NCBI GenBank assembly: GCA_033064195.1
Contig: JARBJD010000028.1
Coordinates: 248,001-312,000, forward strand
DNA: 64,000 bases
Origin: Blattamonas nauphoetae
Lineage: Eukaryota > Preaxostyla > Oxymonadida
Direction of reading: 5' to 3'
Below, in pieces: positions 10,778 to 22,113 of the stretch. Both the position numbers and the translations under genes were made by a program. Position 1 is the stretch's first letter. Every line of letters begins with the position of its first letter. Under the pieces are notes generated by a model. It ran no database searches. It saw only the letters and a list, made by a program, of their open reading frames with translations, and was not told the DNA's origin.

Positions 10778-11466
10778 GGCATACATTCGGTATGTATGTC
10801 AAGATTCGGTATGTATGTCAAGCCCATCTGACGCAACATCACTATCAGATTTTGCAACAGCCAGATATGCAAATTGAAGAAAGGGCATCAATACATACCA
10901 TCACGGGGAGAAGAGTCGGTTGGAAATGTTACTCGAAAGTTATCGATCATTTGTATTCATTTTTGTGTCTTTCCATTTCATGTGCTCAATCTGCTTTTTA
11001 TGAGGATATGTTGTTATTCATCATGTTCAGAGGTGCTCTGATGAGATAATATTGAAAAATTGAAACGAAGTTGTTGATAATAGGAGAAAAAAGGGACGAT
11101 CTTTGACTTTGGTGGATCGAGGTGCTGATGCTCTATTTCGAGTTGAGACCACTTCTAATGGTGATAAGAGATTCAGATAGTTAGAATATATCGGAATATC
11201 GATCATAAATCGTATGTGAGTGATACACCAGATTTCGAGAAGATCTCATCTCATTTTTCTCACTTCATTGGTATTCATGTGCTTTCTATCACCTCCCCAC
11301 AATATAATACATGGTGAAACGATGAATAAGGATGAAATTTGATCGGATTTTCACCTCTAAAGAGACAGAAACTCATTTTTGTTTTGACATACATACCGAA
11401 GATCTTTGACATACATACCGAATTGACATACATACCGAAGCTTGACATACATACCGAATCCATGCC
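10778..11466. mobile_element. 689-bp MITE with 8-bp target duplication
   Basis: Inverted ends start GGCAT then ATTCGGTATGTATGTCAAG, with the second motif repeated in tandem (two copies on the left, four on the right). The flanks are CAGTTGTC at 10770-10777 and 11467-11474, a perfect 8-bp duplication. No coding capacity is seen. Removing the element and one duplication restores the host reading D-I-L-I-D-N-C-C-V-T-R-I, so it landed in an exon. The 8-bp duplication suggests a hAT or P-type transposase acting in trans. Confidence 0.75.
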
Positions 11467-11474
11467 CAGTTGTC

Positions 11475-11606
11475 AATAAGAATATCGTCAGAGGTCAGAG
11501 GCGGAGCAGATGGCCAATGTTCGAGTCGATTGTCCAAAAAGAGGACAAATTCAACAAACCATTCCATTAACTCCTTGAACATCTGAGAATAAAACATACG
11601 ACACAC
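11475..11606 (-). pseudogene. 5'-most recognisable exon of the split host gene
   Basis: Encodes FKELMEWFVEFVLFLDNRLE and PPLTSDDILIDN and is cut by the MITE. A TTATTCTCAG acceptor just before the Met at about 11590 suggests that this is an internal exon. Upstream, 11744-12049 has a minus-strand frame whose reading I cannot connect. Confidence 0.4.
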
Positions 11607-12101
11607 TTTCCATGAGATTGTGACTCTTGAAACATCACGAGTTCCGGGAAAATCAAGAAATGATTTGGTTGTGTTTTTGTTTCGAATCGCTTCAATAAGA
11701 TTAATGGTGTTTCTTCAATCGAATGCGTGAAACACTTTGCTATTCAAATCAGTCTTGATACGACAGAGAAGGAGATGAAATACTGGAGGAGACGTGATTT
11801 AATATGAGTGTTCTTGAATACTCTTCGGGACAATCGTTTCAACTGGCTCGAGATTTGAACCATGGGTTCGATCTCTGATTCAACAATTGTGATTGAAAAA
11901 CACATAGTTCTCAAAAAATTTACTATCATCCAATTCAGCCAGGTGATTAAGTCCAAAATGAATACATCTGCCCTGTCTTCTGTTCTCCGTCTCCCCCTTT
12001 TAACTTGGAATCCTCTCCCCCCAATGATTCGACGTGTCACACATTCCATTCAAGCTTCACACAATCAGCTGCATTTCAAGCAGGTCGTTCTGCATTTTGT
12101 T
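11607..12101. other. Spacer between split gene and kinase 1
   Basis: Contains only an unsupported minus-strand frame (11744-12049). It may hold further 5' exons of the split gene. No RNA gene or repeat is visible. Confidence 0.3.
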
Positions 12102-14358
12102 TTATCGTTCATCCATTCTGATCACGGCTGTTCCTCCTGTCAGTGTTGGTTCTGCCAGTTCTTCAACCGATTCAATTGAAACTGAATCTTGATTGCCTGT
12201 GAGAAGAATGGCGAATCGGAATGGGACAGGAATGTTGGAGGAGAAAGTGGGTTGTGTCTGTTCATTCTGACTCAGCCGAAGTGTCCTCTTTCCATCTCGA
12301 CCATCCGCCTCCAACACCACTTGCTGTTCCTCCTTCTGAGGTGCACACGCTGATCCTGATGAATAACCCTTGTAATGCTGGGTAACAGCTCTGTGTTTTT
12401 CAAGTAGGTCCCATGCCACTCCTCCCAACAGGTGCACAAAAAAGGCTCCCTCCTTCACTTTCTCAGTCTGTGAAGTTGCGATAATGCCAATGAAAGTCCA
12501 ATCTGTGATTCGTCTGATTGTGAAAGTGAATCGAGCAACCACTTTCCCAAACGAGGACGAGAGGAGAGTGGGGTTGTGTCCATCTGTGCGAGTGAAGACA
12601 GAGCCAGAAAGTGAGTATCCATCTGCTGGGAACCATTCGATCGCATCTGCTCCGGTTCTCCTTCTCGCAAATCGTGCTTGCGTTCTTTCTTCTCGTTGTC
12701 CAACCATTCGCTGTTCTGTTCCCTTCCTTCCCTCATCTTTCCCATCCTTCACTTTGGGCTGCACTCCTGGCATCATTGCTTCCAATTTTTCAATCTTTCG
12801 CATCAGCTCGATCCGGTCTTTCTCCGATTCTTCTTTTTCTTTCTGTCGGGTGATACGTTCCATCCTCAGTTCGTTCTGAAGCTGAATATTTCGGTCTTGT
12901 TCTGACTTCAATCCATTTTGAAGTGCTTTCTTGTCTGCCGTCAGTTCTCTCACTTTCGCTTCCAACGTTCGCAGAGTGTCTTCCAGATATCCAAATCTCT
13001 TCTCTGTCTCTCTTGACTTCAACTCACTCAGTTTCCATCCTGCCCCAGTTGTGTTGATCAGGCAGCGCAGAATCGACGATTCCACAAGTTGTTTGCTCGT
13101 CAATCGAGTCACACAATCCTAAACACACAACAGATACACACACAAATACACAAAATGAGGAAGAGAGAAGAGAAGAACAGAAGAGAAGGGAAGGAAAAAC
13201 GGGGAAAGAATTGGAGAAGAGAGGAGAGGAGGACAAACAGGATCCAACATTCGCTTCAGCAGATCTCGTTCATCTTCTCCACAACTCGTCCCAATCTGCG
13301 ATGGCTGGAATGACCCAATCTCACGAGCCAACTTGATCATCGTTTCTCCAGAAAACAATCCTTTCCCAAAAAGAAGAAAGTGAAGAACAATCCCCAGCGC
13401 CCACACATCCGACGATCCACTCGCTCGACCGTTACCATCTTCAATTCGTTCCGGCGACACGTATTGCATCGACATCACTCCACGCGTCGAGCTCACATCT
13501 TCCGATTCTGCCGCCCCAAGATCACCTGGGACAGAGAAACACAAAAACACGTCATGGAACAGAATAGTACGGGTGGAGAGAAAGAAAAATGGATTGGTCG
13601 GAAGGAAGATGGAAGAGGGAAAGGAGAAAGTGGAGAAAAGAGGAAAAAGAAAGAGAAAAGGAAGTGGAAGATAGATACAAACAGAGTTTCGCATGGCCAT
13701 CACCAAAAAGAAGAATGTTCTCCAATTTCACGTCCCCATGTGCTGTCCGTTCACCAGCTTCGTTGTGCATGAAACACAGTGCCGACGAAATATCAACCAT
13801 CACTTGATAAACAATCTGAACAACAACAGACAAATCAAACAATCATCAAAATCAAAAATCAATCATGAAAATGAAATTGAAAATGAAAATGATGCAACAA
13901 CACAATGACAACGAGAAAGAGGCAGGGAAGAAAGAAAGGGGGAGAAGACGATCAAAATAGCAAAGAAATCCACAAACATGACGATCAATCAGAACTCCAC
14001 GTTCCGAGTGAGATTTCACCACCTGAGCAAGCGAATGTTCCCCCAGCTCCATCACAATCGCCTGCATGTTCTCCATCGCAACCACTTCCTTCAGTCTCAC
14101 AATGTGAGGATGAACAAAAGTTCGGAGTCGATGAACTTCGCGCTCTATCCTCTTTCGATCTTTATCTGATGTGCATCGCACCAGTTTCACCGCAAAATGT
14201 TCTCCTGTCGAGTTTTCCTCAACTTCCACAACACTCCCGAATCCTCCATCGTTGATGTTTCTTAAGAACCGATCTGACAGTGAACCAAAAATATTGGAGA
14301 ACAAATGACACAAGAAATGGAGCATACATCCCGGTGGGACACTGATAGGTTCACTCAT
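12102..14358 (-). CDS. Serine/threonine protein kinase with coiled coil and SPRY-like C-terminus (copy 1)
   Basis: Five exons, joined in frame: 14358-14328, 14273-13978, 13815-13683, 13525-13239 and 13118-12102, giving 587 residues. The kinase domain (residues ~10-250) has the glycine loop NDGGFGSVVEV, the ATP lysine in AVKLV, HGDVKLEN in place of HRDxKxxN, and CDLG in place of DFG; SPE stands for APE. The catalytic Asp and the metal-binding Asp are therefore kept, and activity is plausible. A charged coiled coil follows (~290-400), then a beta-rich SPRY/B30.2-like domain (VFTRTDG, VARFTFTI, VVLEADGRDGKRTLRL). The intron donors are GTATGC and GTTTGT. A paralogue with the same exon plan lies at 58361-60747. 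I expect a cytosolic signalling kinase; its substrate is unknown. Confidence 0.8.
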
Positions 14359-15445
14359 AATGTGTACTTGTTTCAATGAAACAGGTCTGAATCAGATCTT
14401 GCCCAAAACGAAATACTTCAGGCAGTACTCAATGAATTTCTCTCATTCTCTTTTTAGTTCATTCATAGTGTCCTATTCTCAATTTGCACAAAGATGTTGA
14501 AGTGGAAACCAAAAGCGAACAGGCAATATGCTTTAAGGACTCGGTGGGAGAGTGTGAAGTCAGAGGGAGTGAGACCAAGCGAGAACTGGATAAGGCTGAG
14601 CAGCACTCGCTCCGATGATGAGCCAGTACGTGACACGGGATACAAAGCGAACTCGACCACTACTTTATTGGGTCGTCTTGCGTGAATTTGTGGGAGACGA
14701 GGAGAGCACACACAATCAGCGTTCCACACTCTTCTCTCACACATCTCTCTCCCTCACTCAGCCTCTCCTTCCTTTCACTCACTTGCGGCTCTTCCTGTTG
14801 TTATCGTCTTTCGTTCCAATACTGAGGTTACACCATTCATGGAATTTGGAACTTTTCCGGCATACCACTTCACCCCATGATAATTGTTTTGCTTGAACAT
14901 CTTTTCCGGAAACGACGATATCTTTATCCTGATCTTTGTAGAGATTCAACATAGAGAGATGTTATGGGAAAACTAGTGAGAAGTGAAGAAAATGGAGTAT
15001 TAAACCAACAATAAAGGAGAAAAAGACTTAATTTTGAGTGAATGATTGCGCAGTTTCATCGCTATTGTCGGCTCTGACTGTTTTCAAGATGAGTTCAATG
15101 TGGGATAATATTTTTGACATCATAGAAAAGTTCGAGCCTACATCGAAACCAACCGTCGCCATTCTTTTTTCAACTTTTCCTGTCTCTCTCCAACTACTCT
15201 TTCACACCTCAAATAGCTGCTAATAAGTGTTTTTTTTCAAAATCTTCCCGCCAGAAATCTAATCAGACTGAGAAAAAAACAATTGACGGGATGATCTTGT
15301 GACGGTTGGCGATGTTCTCTCAACTATCGTCCTCACGACACTCGTTTTGTTGTTTGTGAGAAAGTTTTGATGCTGAGAGGAAACGAGAAGGAAATAATCA
15401 AGATTCAATTAAGATTGTTAGTGATTAAGAGATATGAAAGTGACT
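14359..15445. other. Gap upstream of kinase 1
   Basis: Holds short unsupported frames on both strands (14463-14744 minus, 14615-14896 plus) and a transposon-end-like motif at 14815-14855. The remainder, to the start of the 30-bp array, is AT-rich with no feature I can support. Confidence 0.4.
14815..14855 (+). repeat. Copy of a pogo-like transposon terminus
   Basis: TACTGAGGTTACACCATTCA and the ~20 bases after it match, in the opposite orientation, the sequence at 44996-45042 at the 5' side of the DDE_1 transposase. About 40 bases agree almost perfectly, then similarity stops. It is probably one end of a related non-autonomous copy or a fragment; no partner end was found nearby. Confidence 0.5.
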
Positions 15446-15545
15446 TCAAGGATGAGGAATGAAAAATGACTTTGGAGTGTTGCGAAGGAGATTTGGGGTT
15501 AGTTGAGGGACAAGGGTGATGGATGGAGGACTAGGGAAGAAAAAG

Positions 15546-18500
15546 GAAGTGCTTGGTGGCGATGGGGAGCGAAGACGAGTGTTTGGGGGCGATGGAGAGC
15601 GAAGTGGAGTGTTTGGTGGCGATGGGGAGCGAAGTGGAGTGTTTGGTGGCGATGGAGAGCGAAGTGGAGTGTTTGGTGGCGATGGAGAGCGAAGTGGAGT
15701 GTTTGGTGGCGATGGGGAGCGAAGTGGAGTGTTTGGTGGCGATGGGGAACGAAGTGGAGTGTTTGGTGGGGATGGGGAGCGAAGTGGAGTGTTTGGTGGC
15801 GATGGGGAACGAAGTGGAGTGTTTGGTGGCGATGGGGAGCGAAGTGGAGTGTTTGGTGGCGATGGGGAGCGAAGTGGAGTGTTTGGTGGCGATGGGGAAC
15901 GAAGTGGAGTGTTTGGTGGCGATGGGGAGCGAAGTGGAGTGTTTGGTGGCGATGGGGAGCGAAGTGGAGTGTTTGGTGGCGATGGGGAGCGAAGTGGAGT
16001 GTTTGGTGGCGATGGGGAGCGAAGTGGAGTGTTTGGTGGCGATGGGGAGCGAAGTGGAGTGTTTGGTGGCGATGGGGAGCGAAGTGGAGTGTTTGGTGGC
16101 GATGGGGAGCGAAGTGGAGTGTTTGGTGGGGATGGGAGCGAAGTGGAGTGTTTGGTGGCGATGGGGAACGAAGTGGAGTGTTTGGTGGGGATGGGGAGCG
16201 AAGTGGAGTGTTTGGTGGGGATGGGGAGCGAAGTGGAGTGTTTGGTGGCGATGGGGGCGAAGTGGAGTGTTTGGTGGCGATGGGGCGAAGTGGAGTGTTT
16301 GGTGGCGATGGGGAGCGAAGTGGAGTGTTTGGTGGCGATGGGGAGCGAAGTGGAGTGTTTGGTGGCGATGGGGAGCGAAGTGGAGTGTTTGGTGGCGATG
16401 GGGAACGAAGTGGAGTGTTTGGTGGCGATGGGGAGCGAAGTGGAGTGTTTGGTGGCGATGGGGAGCGAAGTGGAGTGTTTGGTGGGGATGGGGAGCGAAG
16501 TGGAGTGTTTGGTGGCGATGGGGAGCGAAGTGGAGTGTTTGGTGGCGATGGGGAGCGAAGTGGAGTGTTTGGTGGCGATGGGGAGCGAAGTGGAGTGTTT
16601 GGTGGCGATGGGGAGCGAAGTGGAGTGTTTGGTGGGGATGGACAGCGAAGTGGAGTGTTTGGTGGCGATGGGGAGCGAAGTGGAGTGTTTGGTGGCGATG
16701 GGGAACGAAGTGGAGTGTTTGGTGGGGATGGGAGCGAAGTGGAGTGTTTGGTGGGGATGGGGAGCGAAGTGGAGTGTTTGGTGGCGATGGGGCAAGTGGA
16801 GTGTTTGGTGGCGATGGGGAGCGAAGTGGAGTGTTTGGTGGCGATGGGGAGCGAAGTGGAGTGTTTGGTGGCGATGGGGGCGAAGTGGAGTGTTTGGTGG
16901 CGATGGGGAGCGAAGTGGAGTGTTTGGTGGCGATGGGGAGCGAAGTGGAGTGTTTGGTGGCGATGGGGAGCGAAGTGGAGTGTTTGGTGGCGATGGGGGC
17001 GAAGTGGGTGTTTGGTGGGGATGGGGAGCGGAAGGTGTTTGGTGGCGATGGGGAACGAAGTGGAGTGTTTGGTGGCGATGGGGGCGAAGTGGAGTGTTTG
17101 GTGGCGATGGGGAGCGAAGTGGAGTGTTTGGTGGCGATGGGGAGCGAAGTGGAGTGTTTGGTGGGGATGGACAGCGAAGTGGAGTGTTTGGTGGCGATGG
17201 GGAGCGAAGTGGAGTGTTTGGTGGCGATGGGGAGCGAAGTGGAGTGTTTGGTGGCGATGGGGAGCGAAGTGGAGTGTTTGGTGGCGATGGGGAGCGAAGT
17301 GGAGTGTTTGGTGGCGATGGGGAGCGAAGTGGAGTGTTTGGTGGGGATGGGGAGCGAAGTGGAGTGTTTGGTGGCGATGGGGAGCGAAGTGGAGTGTTTG
17401 GTGGCGATGGGGCGAAGTGGAGTGTTTGGTGGCGATGGGGAACGAAGTGGAGTGTTTGGTGGCGATGGGGAGCGAAGTGGAGTGTTTGGTGGCGATGGGG
17501 GCAGAGTGGAGTGTTTGGTGGGGATGGACAGCGAAGTGGAGTGTTTGGTGGCGATGGGGGCGAAGTGGAGTGTTTAGTGGCGATGGGGGCGAAGTGCAGG
17601 TGTTTGGTGGCGATGGGGGCGAAGTGGAGTGTTTGGTGGGGATGGGGGCGAAGTGGAGTGTTTGGTGGCGATGGGGAGCGAAGTGGAGTGTTTGGTGGCG
17701 ATGGGGAGCGAAGTGGAGTGTTTGGTGGCGATGGGGAGCGAAGTGGAGTGTTTGGTGGCGATGGGGAGCGAAGTGGAGTGTTTGGTGGCGATGGGGAGCG
17801 AAGTGGAGTGTTTGGTGGCGATGGGGAGCGAAGTGGAGTGTTTGGTGGCGATGGGGGCGAAGTGGGTGTTTGGTGGCGATGGGGAGCGAAGTGGAGTGTT
17901 TGGTGGCGATGGGGAGCGAAGTGGAGTGTTTGGTGGCGATGGGGAGCGAAGTGGAGTGTTTGGTGGCGATGGGGAGCGAAGTGGAGTGTTTGGTGGCGAT
18001 GGGGAGCGAAGTGGAGTGTTTGGTGGCGATGGGGAGCGAAGTGGAGTGTTTGGTGGCGATGGGGAGCGAAGCGGAGTGTTTGGTGGCGATGGGGGCGAAG
18101 TGGGTGGCGATGGGGAGCGAAGTGGAGTGTTTGGTGGCGATGGGGAGCGAAGTGGAGTGTTTGGTGGCGATGGGGAGCGAAGTGGAGTGTTTGGTGGCGA
18201 TGGGGAGCGAAGTGGAGTGTTTGGTGGCGATGGGGAGCGAAGTGGAGTGTTTGGTGGCGATGGGGAGCGAAGTGGAGTGTTTGGTGGGGATGGGGAGCGA
18301 AGTGGAGTGTTTGGTGGCGATGGGGGCGAAGTGGAGTGTTTGGTGGCGATGGGGAGCGAAGTGGAGTGTTTGGTGGGGATGGGGAGCGAAGTGGAGTGTT
18401 TGGTGGCGATGGGGGCGAAGTGGAGTGTTTGGTGGCGATGGGGAGCGAAGTGGAGTGTTTGGTGGCGATGGGGAGCGAAGTGGAGTGTTTGGTGGCGATG

Positions 18501-19990
18501 GGGAGCGAAGTGGAGTGTTTGGTGGCGATGGGGAGCGAAGTGGAGTGTTTGGTGGCGATGGGGAGCGAAGTGGAGTGTTTGGTGGCGATGGGGAGCGAAG
18601 TGGAGTGTTTGGTGGCGATGGGGCGAAGTGGGAGTGTTTGGTGGCGATGGGGAGCGAAGTGGAGTGTTTGGTGGCGATGGGGGCGAAGTGGAGTGTTTGG
18701 TGGCGATGGGGAGCGAAGTGGAGTGTTTGGTGGCGATGGGGAGCGAAGTGGAGTGTTTGGTGGCGATGGGGAGCGAAGTGGAGTGTTTGGTGGCGATGGG
18801 GAGCGAAGTGGAGTGTTTGGTGGCGATGGGGAGCGAAGTGGAGTGTTTGGTGGCGATGGGGAGCGAAGTGGAGTGTTTGGTGGCGATGGGGGCGAAGTGG
18901 AGTGTTTGGTGGCGATGGGGAGCGAAGTGGAGTGTTTGGTGGCGATGGGGAGCGAAGTGGAGTGTTTGGTGGCGATGGGGAGCGAAGTGGAGTGTTTGGT
19001 GGCGATGGGGAGCGAAGTGGAGTGTTTGGTGGCGATGGGGAGCGAAGTGGAGTGTTTGGTGGCGATGGGGAGCGAAGTGGAGTGTTTGGTGGCGATGGGG
19101 AGCGAAGTGGAGTGTTTGGTGGCGATGGGGGCGAAGTGGAGTGTTTGGTGGCGATGGGGAGCGAAGTGGAGTGTTTGGTGGCGATGGGGAGCGAAGTGGA
19201 GTGTTTGGTGGCGATGGGGAGCGAAGTGGAGTGTTTGGTGGCGATGGGGAGCGAAGTGGAGTGTTTGGTGGCGATGGGGAGCGAAGTGGAGTGTTTGGTG
19301 GCGATGGGGAGCGAAGTGGAGTGTTTGGTGGCGATGGGGAGCGAAGTGGAGTGTTTGGTGGCGATGGGGAGCGAAGTGGAGTGTTTGGTGGCGATGGGGA
19401 GCGAAGTGGAGTGTTTGGTGGCGATGGGGGCGAAGTGGAGTGTTTGGTGGGGATGGGGGCAAGTGGAGTGTTTGGTGGCGATGGGGAGCGAAGTGGAGTG
19501 TTTGGTGGCGATGGGGAGCGAAGTGGAGTGTTTGGTGGCGATGGGGAGCGAAGTGGAGTGTTTGGTGGCGATGGGGAGCGAAGTGGAGTGTTTGGTGGCG
19601 ATGGGGAGCGAAGTGGAGTGTTTGGTGGCGATGGGGAGCGAAGTGGAGTGTTTGGTGGGGATGGACAGCGAAGTGGAGTGTTTGGTGGCGATGGGGAGCG
19701 AAGTGGAGTGTTTGGTGGCGATGGGGAGCGAAGTGGAGTGTTTGGTGGCGATGGGGAACGAAGTGGAGTGTTTGGTGGCGATGGGGAGCGAAGTGGAGTG
19801 TTTGGTGGCGATGGGGAGCGAAGTGGAGTGTTTGGTGGCGATGGGGAGCGAAGTGGAGTGTTTGGTGGCGATGGGGAACGAAGTGGAGTGTTTGGTGGCG
19901 ATGGGGAGCGAAGTGGAGTGTTTGGTGGCGATGGGGAGCGAAGTGGAGTGTTTGGTGGGGATGGACAGCGATTGAGAGTGTTTGGTTGCG
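15546..19990. repeat. 4.4 kb minisatellite, 30-bp unit
   Basis: About 148 head-to-tail copies of a G-rich 30-mer containing GTGTTTGGTGGCGATGGGGA. Variants recur: GGGAAC for GGGAGC, GGGGATGGACAGC, and units shortened by 1-3 bases. The unit has no stop in any of the six frames, so very long open frames exist on both strands; they shift wherever a short unit occurs and should not be taken as genes. The edges are degenerate (15546-15600 and 19965-19990), as expected for an array growing from the middle. The strand bias (G-rich plus strand) could favour unusual structures. Confidence 0.95.
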
Positions 19991-20266
19991 ATGGAAGAAT
20001 GTCCTCTATCGCAAAGGAAATCTGGTAGAAAAAGAATTAACTAAGAAGGATTGAGACATATCGTTTTTCCTTCCGCTTCTGAAGTGTACTTGGTGCTATG
20101 ACCCAAAATCTCGAGGAGAAATTGAGTGAAGGATCGACAACCTACAAAATGAGAAGACAAGAAAGAGAATGATTGTTGATACAAGAGAAGAAATGTGAAA
20201 TATACAATAGGAATTGTCTAATGAAGAAATCAAGAATGAAAAATAAGTGTTTCAGTGTTGTCCTCA
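19991..20266. other. Spacer after the minisatellite
   Basis: AT-rich sequence without a supported gene. No repeat unit continues here. Confidence 0.4.
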
Positions 20267-20377
20267 CTCATTCCAAGTCCTGCTGTGAACCTAGTACCGG
20301 ACACAAGGCCATTGATGGTACTAGGCTAGCCCTGTTCGGCCAAAAGGCCTGGCAGGATAAGCCAGGTATGGAATGAG
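20267..20377. other. Strongly foldable ~111-nt segment (possible structured RNA or element end)
   Basis: An outer 9-bp stem CTCATTCCA/TGGAATGAG (20267-20275 with 20369-20377) encloses a perfect 9-bp hairpin stem CCTAGTACC/GGTACTAGG (20290-20298 with 20317-20325). The other arm is either GGCC-AAAA-GGCC (20338-20349) or CCTGGC/GCCAGG (20348-20353 with 20361-20366). It is GC-rich in an AT-rich setting and lies directly 3' of the transposase-like gene on the minus strand. I do not recognise a known RNA or ribozyme core. It could be a terminal fold of that element, a 3'-UTR structure, or an unrelated ncRNA. Confidence 0.4.
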
Positions 20378-20392
20378 CAAGGTGGTATTGGT

Positions 20393-21990
20393 TTAATAGT
20401 TATCAAAGGGTGAGGTGAAAAATGAATCAGAATGAAAAAGAATTGGAGAGCTTGGAGGAGAAAGAAGAATAGGAGAATGAGGAGAAGAAAAAAGGATAGG
20501 AGAAGGAGGAGCAATAGGTTGAAAAAGGGAAGTTTGAGAATTAGGAGAATGAGGAGAAGAATGAAGAATAGGAGAATGATAAGATGAATCAATAATTTGA
20601 GAATTAGGAGAAGTATCAAAAATAACAGAAGTAGGAGAAGATGAAACAGAAGTCGGAATGCAAGAGTAACGAAAAGAAGAAATAGACTGAAGTCCCGAAC
20701 TCAACTCATTCTCGTCCCGCCTCTCCACTTCTTCCTTCTCATACACCTTCCGCTCCCTCTTATCCACTCCCCGCTTCTCATGAAAACGTAAGAGAAAAGA
20801 AAAAGAAGATGAGTTAACACAAACTGGGGCACCGGTCAAGGAGGTTTCGGAACGTAAAAAACCAAGATATTCTTTGAGACCGGTGATAATAACCCTAAAG
20901 TAAGAATGACTGTCTGGGAAGACAGTATGCCTAAAAGTCAGAGAAAAGGTCACTATGGAAAAAGAGACATACTCGGGGAAGTAATGAAAGGTATTACTTT
21001 CATTACTGGGAAACTTCTCGAAATGCGAAGTGAAAAACGCACGAAGTTCATCCGAAGAGCGGATGGGGTGTTTGAGGTGATGTGAAACACAATTCGTTAA
21101 AACTCCGAATTCGGAGTCGCAGCAGTTTTTACCATGCTGCTCAGCAAAGAAACAATATGAAACTTTCTTCCCTAAAAACAGGGGGTTTTCAGAAGAAAGG
21201 AAGTAACCGAGAACATACTGGTTCCTAAAAAGAGGACCAGTATCAGAGAAAACAGTGATGTGAGTTTTGGAACTATTTGAATCAAGAGCAAATAAATCGG
21301 TTAAACATTCCTGAACAAAACGGTGGTCGTGTGAAAGAACAGGGGAAATAAAGTTGTGATATGATTTGGTGATAACAGAATTCTGTGAGGTGAAACAAGT
21401 GATACATAAATGAGAAACTTGTGTCTGTGAATAAAAATCGTGTCCGATTTGGTCGTTTGCAAGAGGCAAACGCCAATTTTCTTTAAAATCCATCACGATA
21501 ACTAAAGAGCTATCGTCGATGTGTGAGGTGCAGTAATTGTAATAATTTCTTTGTTTTTCTGCTATTTCTTTGTGTTTTTTTATTGTTTCTAATTCTTTTT
21601 TTTCTTTTTCTGTTAATTTGTTGTTTGTTTCTTGTTTTTTTTGTAGATGTTTGCCTCGCTCACAAATTGAGCAAAGGTCTGTTCTTTTTGTTGCTTTTTT
21701 TAGAAAATTTGTTTTTTTACAAAATGAAGAATAGGACATTTTGGTTTTGCCATCTTGAACCAATTTCTGATGAAGGTCCTTCTTTGTTGAGGAGAGGAGC
21801 CTTGGTTCTAGTTTTGGTTTGATATTTGTTGAGGTATTTGGAGATATGGTTTGGTGTTGCGAGTTCGAATGATTCAGAAGGAAGTCCTCGTCGTCTTTGT
21901 CGAGCGAGTCAAGGACCGAAGGTTCTGTTTGAGAGATAACAAAACAATGAGAATAAAGAGGGCAAACTGTTTTTCTTCTTTTTTTTTAGA
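20393..21990 (-). CDS. Putative transposase of an unclassified family
   Basis: The main frame, 21763 down to 20393, is 456 codons and can be extended upstream in frame to about 21930 (DEDFLLNHSNSQHQT). A short first exon ending in a poly-Lys stretch, with an ATG near 21989 and a GTTTGC donor, is possible, but its phase is unclear. Visible features are a CSICERGKH cysteine motif, IVMDFKENWRLP, HDHRFVQECL, FSDTGPLFRNQY and CFFAEQHGKNCCDSEFG. Asp-rich motifs in this order, followed by H-G-K-x-x-C-D, recall uncharacterised transposase-like proteins in animals and protists. That link is from memory. The C-terminal ~120 residues are Ser/Pro-rich low complexity. I could not find terminal inverted repeats. 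Confidence 0.5.
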
Positions 21991-21999
21991 CATGTTTTG

Positions 22000-22110
22000 A
22001 GTGGGATGGGACAGAGAAAAGTGGGATTTTGAGTGGGATTTTAGCCCATATTTTTATCACACCCTCGGTGAAACAATATTTCTCAATATTTCATACTTTA
22101 TCATTGAATT
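22000..22110. repeat. GTGGGATTTT-rich patch
   Basis: Several GTGGGAT motifs; a ~22-base piece (AAAAGTGGGATT then GAGTGGGA) recurs in the same orientation at 25360-25385. The relation is unclear. Confidence 0.35.
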
Positions 22111-22113
22111 AAC

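Noticed and set aside
15546-19990. CRISPR-like array
   Set aside because: Units abut directly with no unique spacers, and the setting is eukaryotic; it is a minisatellite.
15446-20054. Open frames of up to ~1500 codons on both strands
   Set aside because: All six frames are open because the 30-bp unit lacks stops; the frames swap at every short unit and encode only a repeated decapeptide.
20267-20377. U2 snRNA or hammerhead ribozyme
   Set aside because: A GGCCTTTTGGCC motif recalls the U2 5' end, but the branch-recognition GTAGTA is absent; no CTGATGA...GAAA hammerhead core is present.
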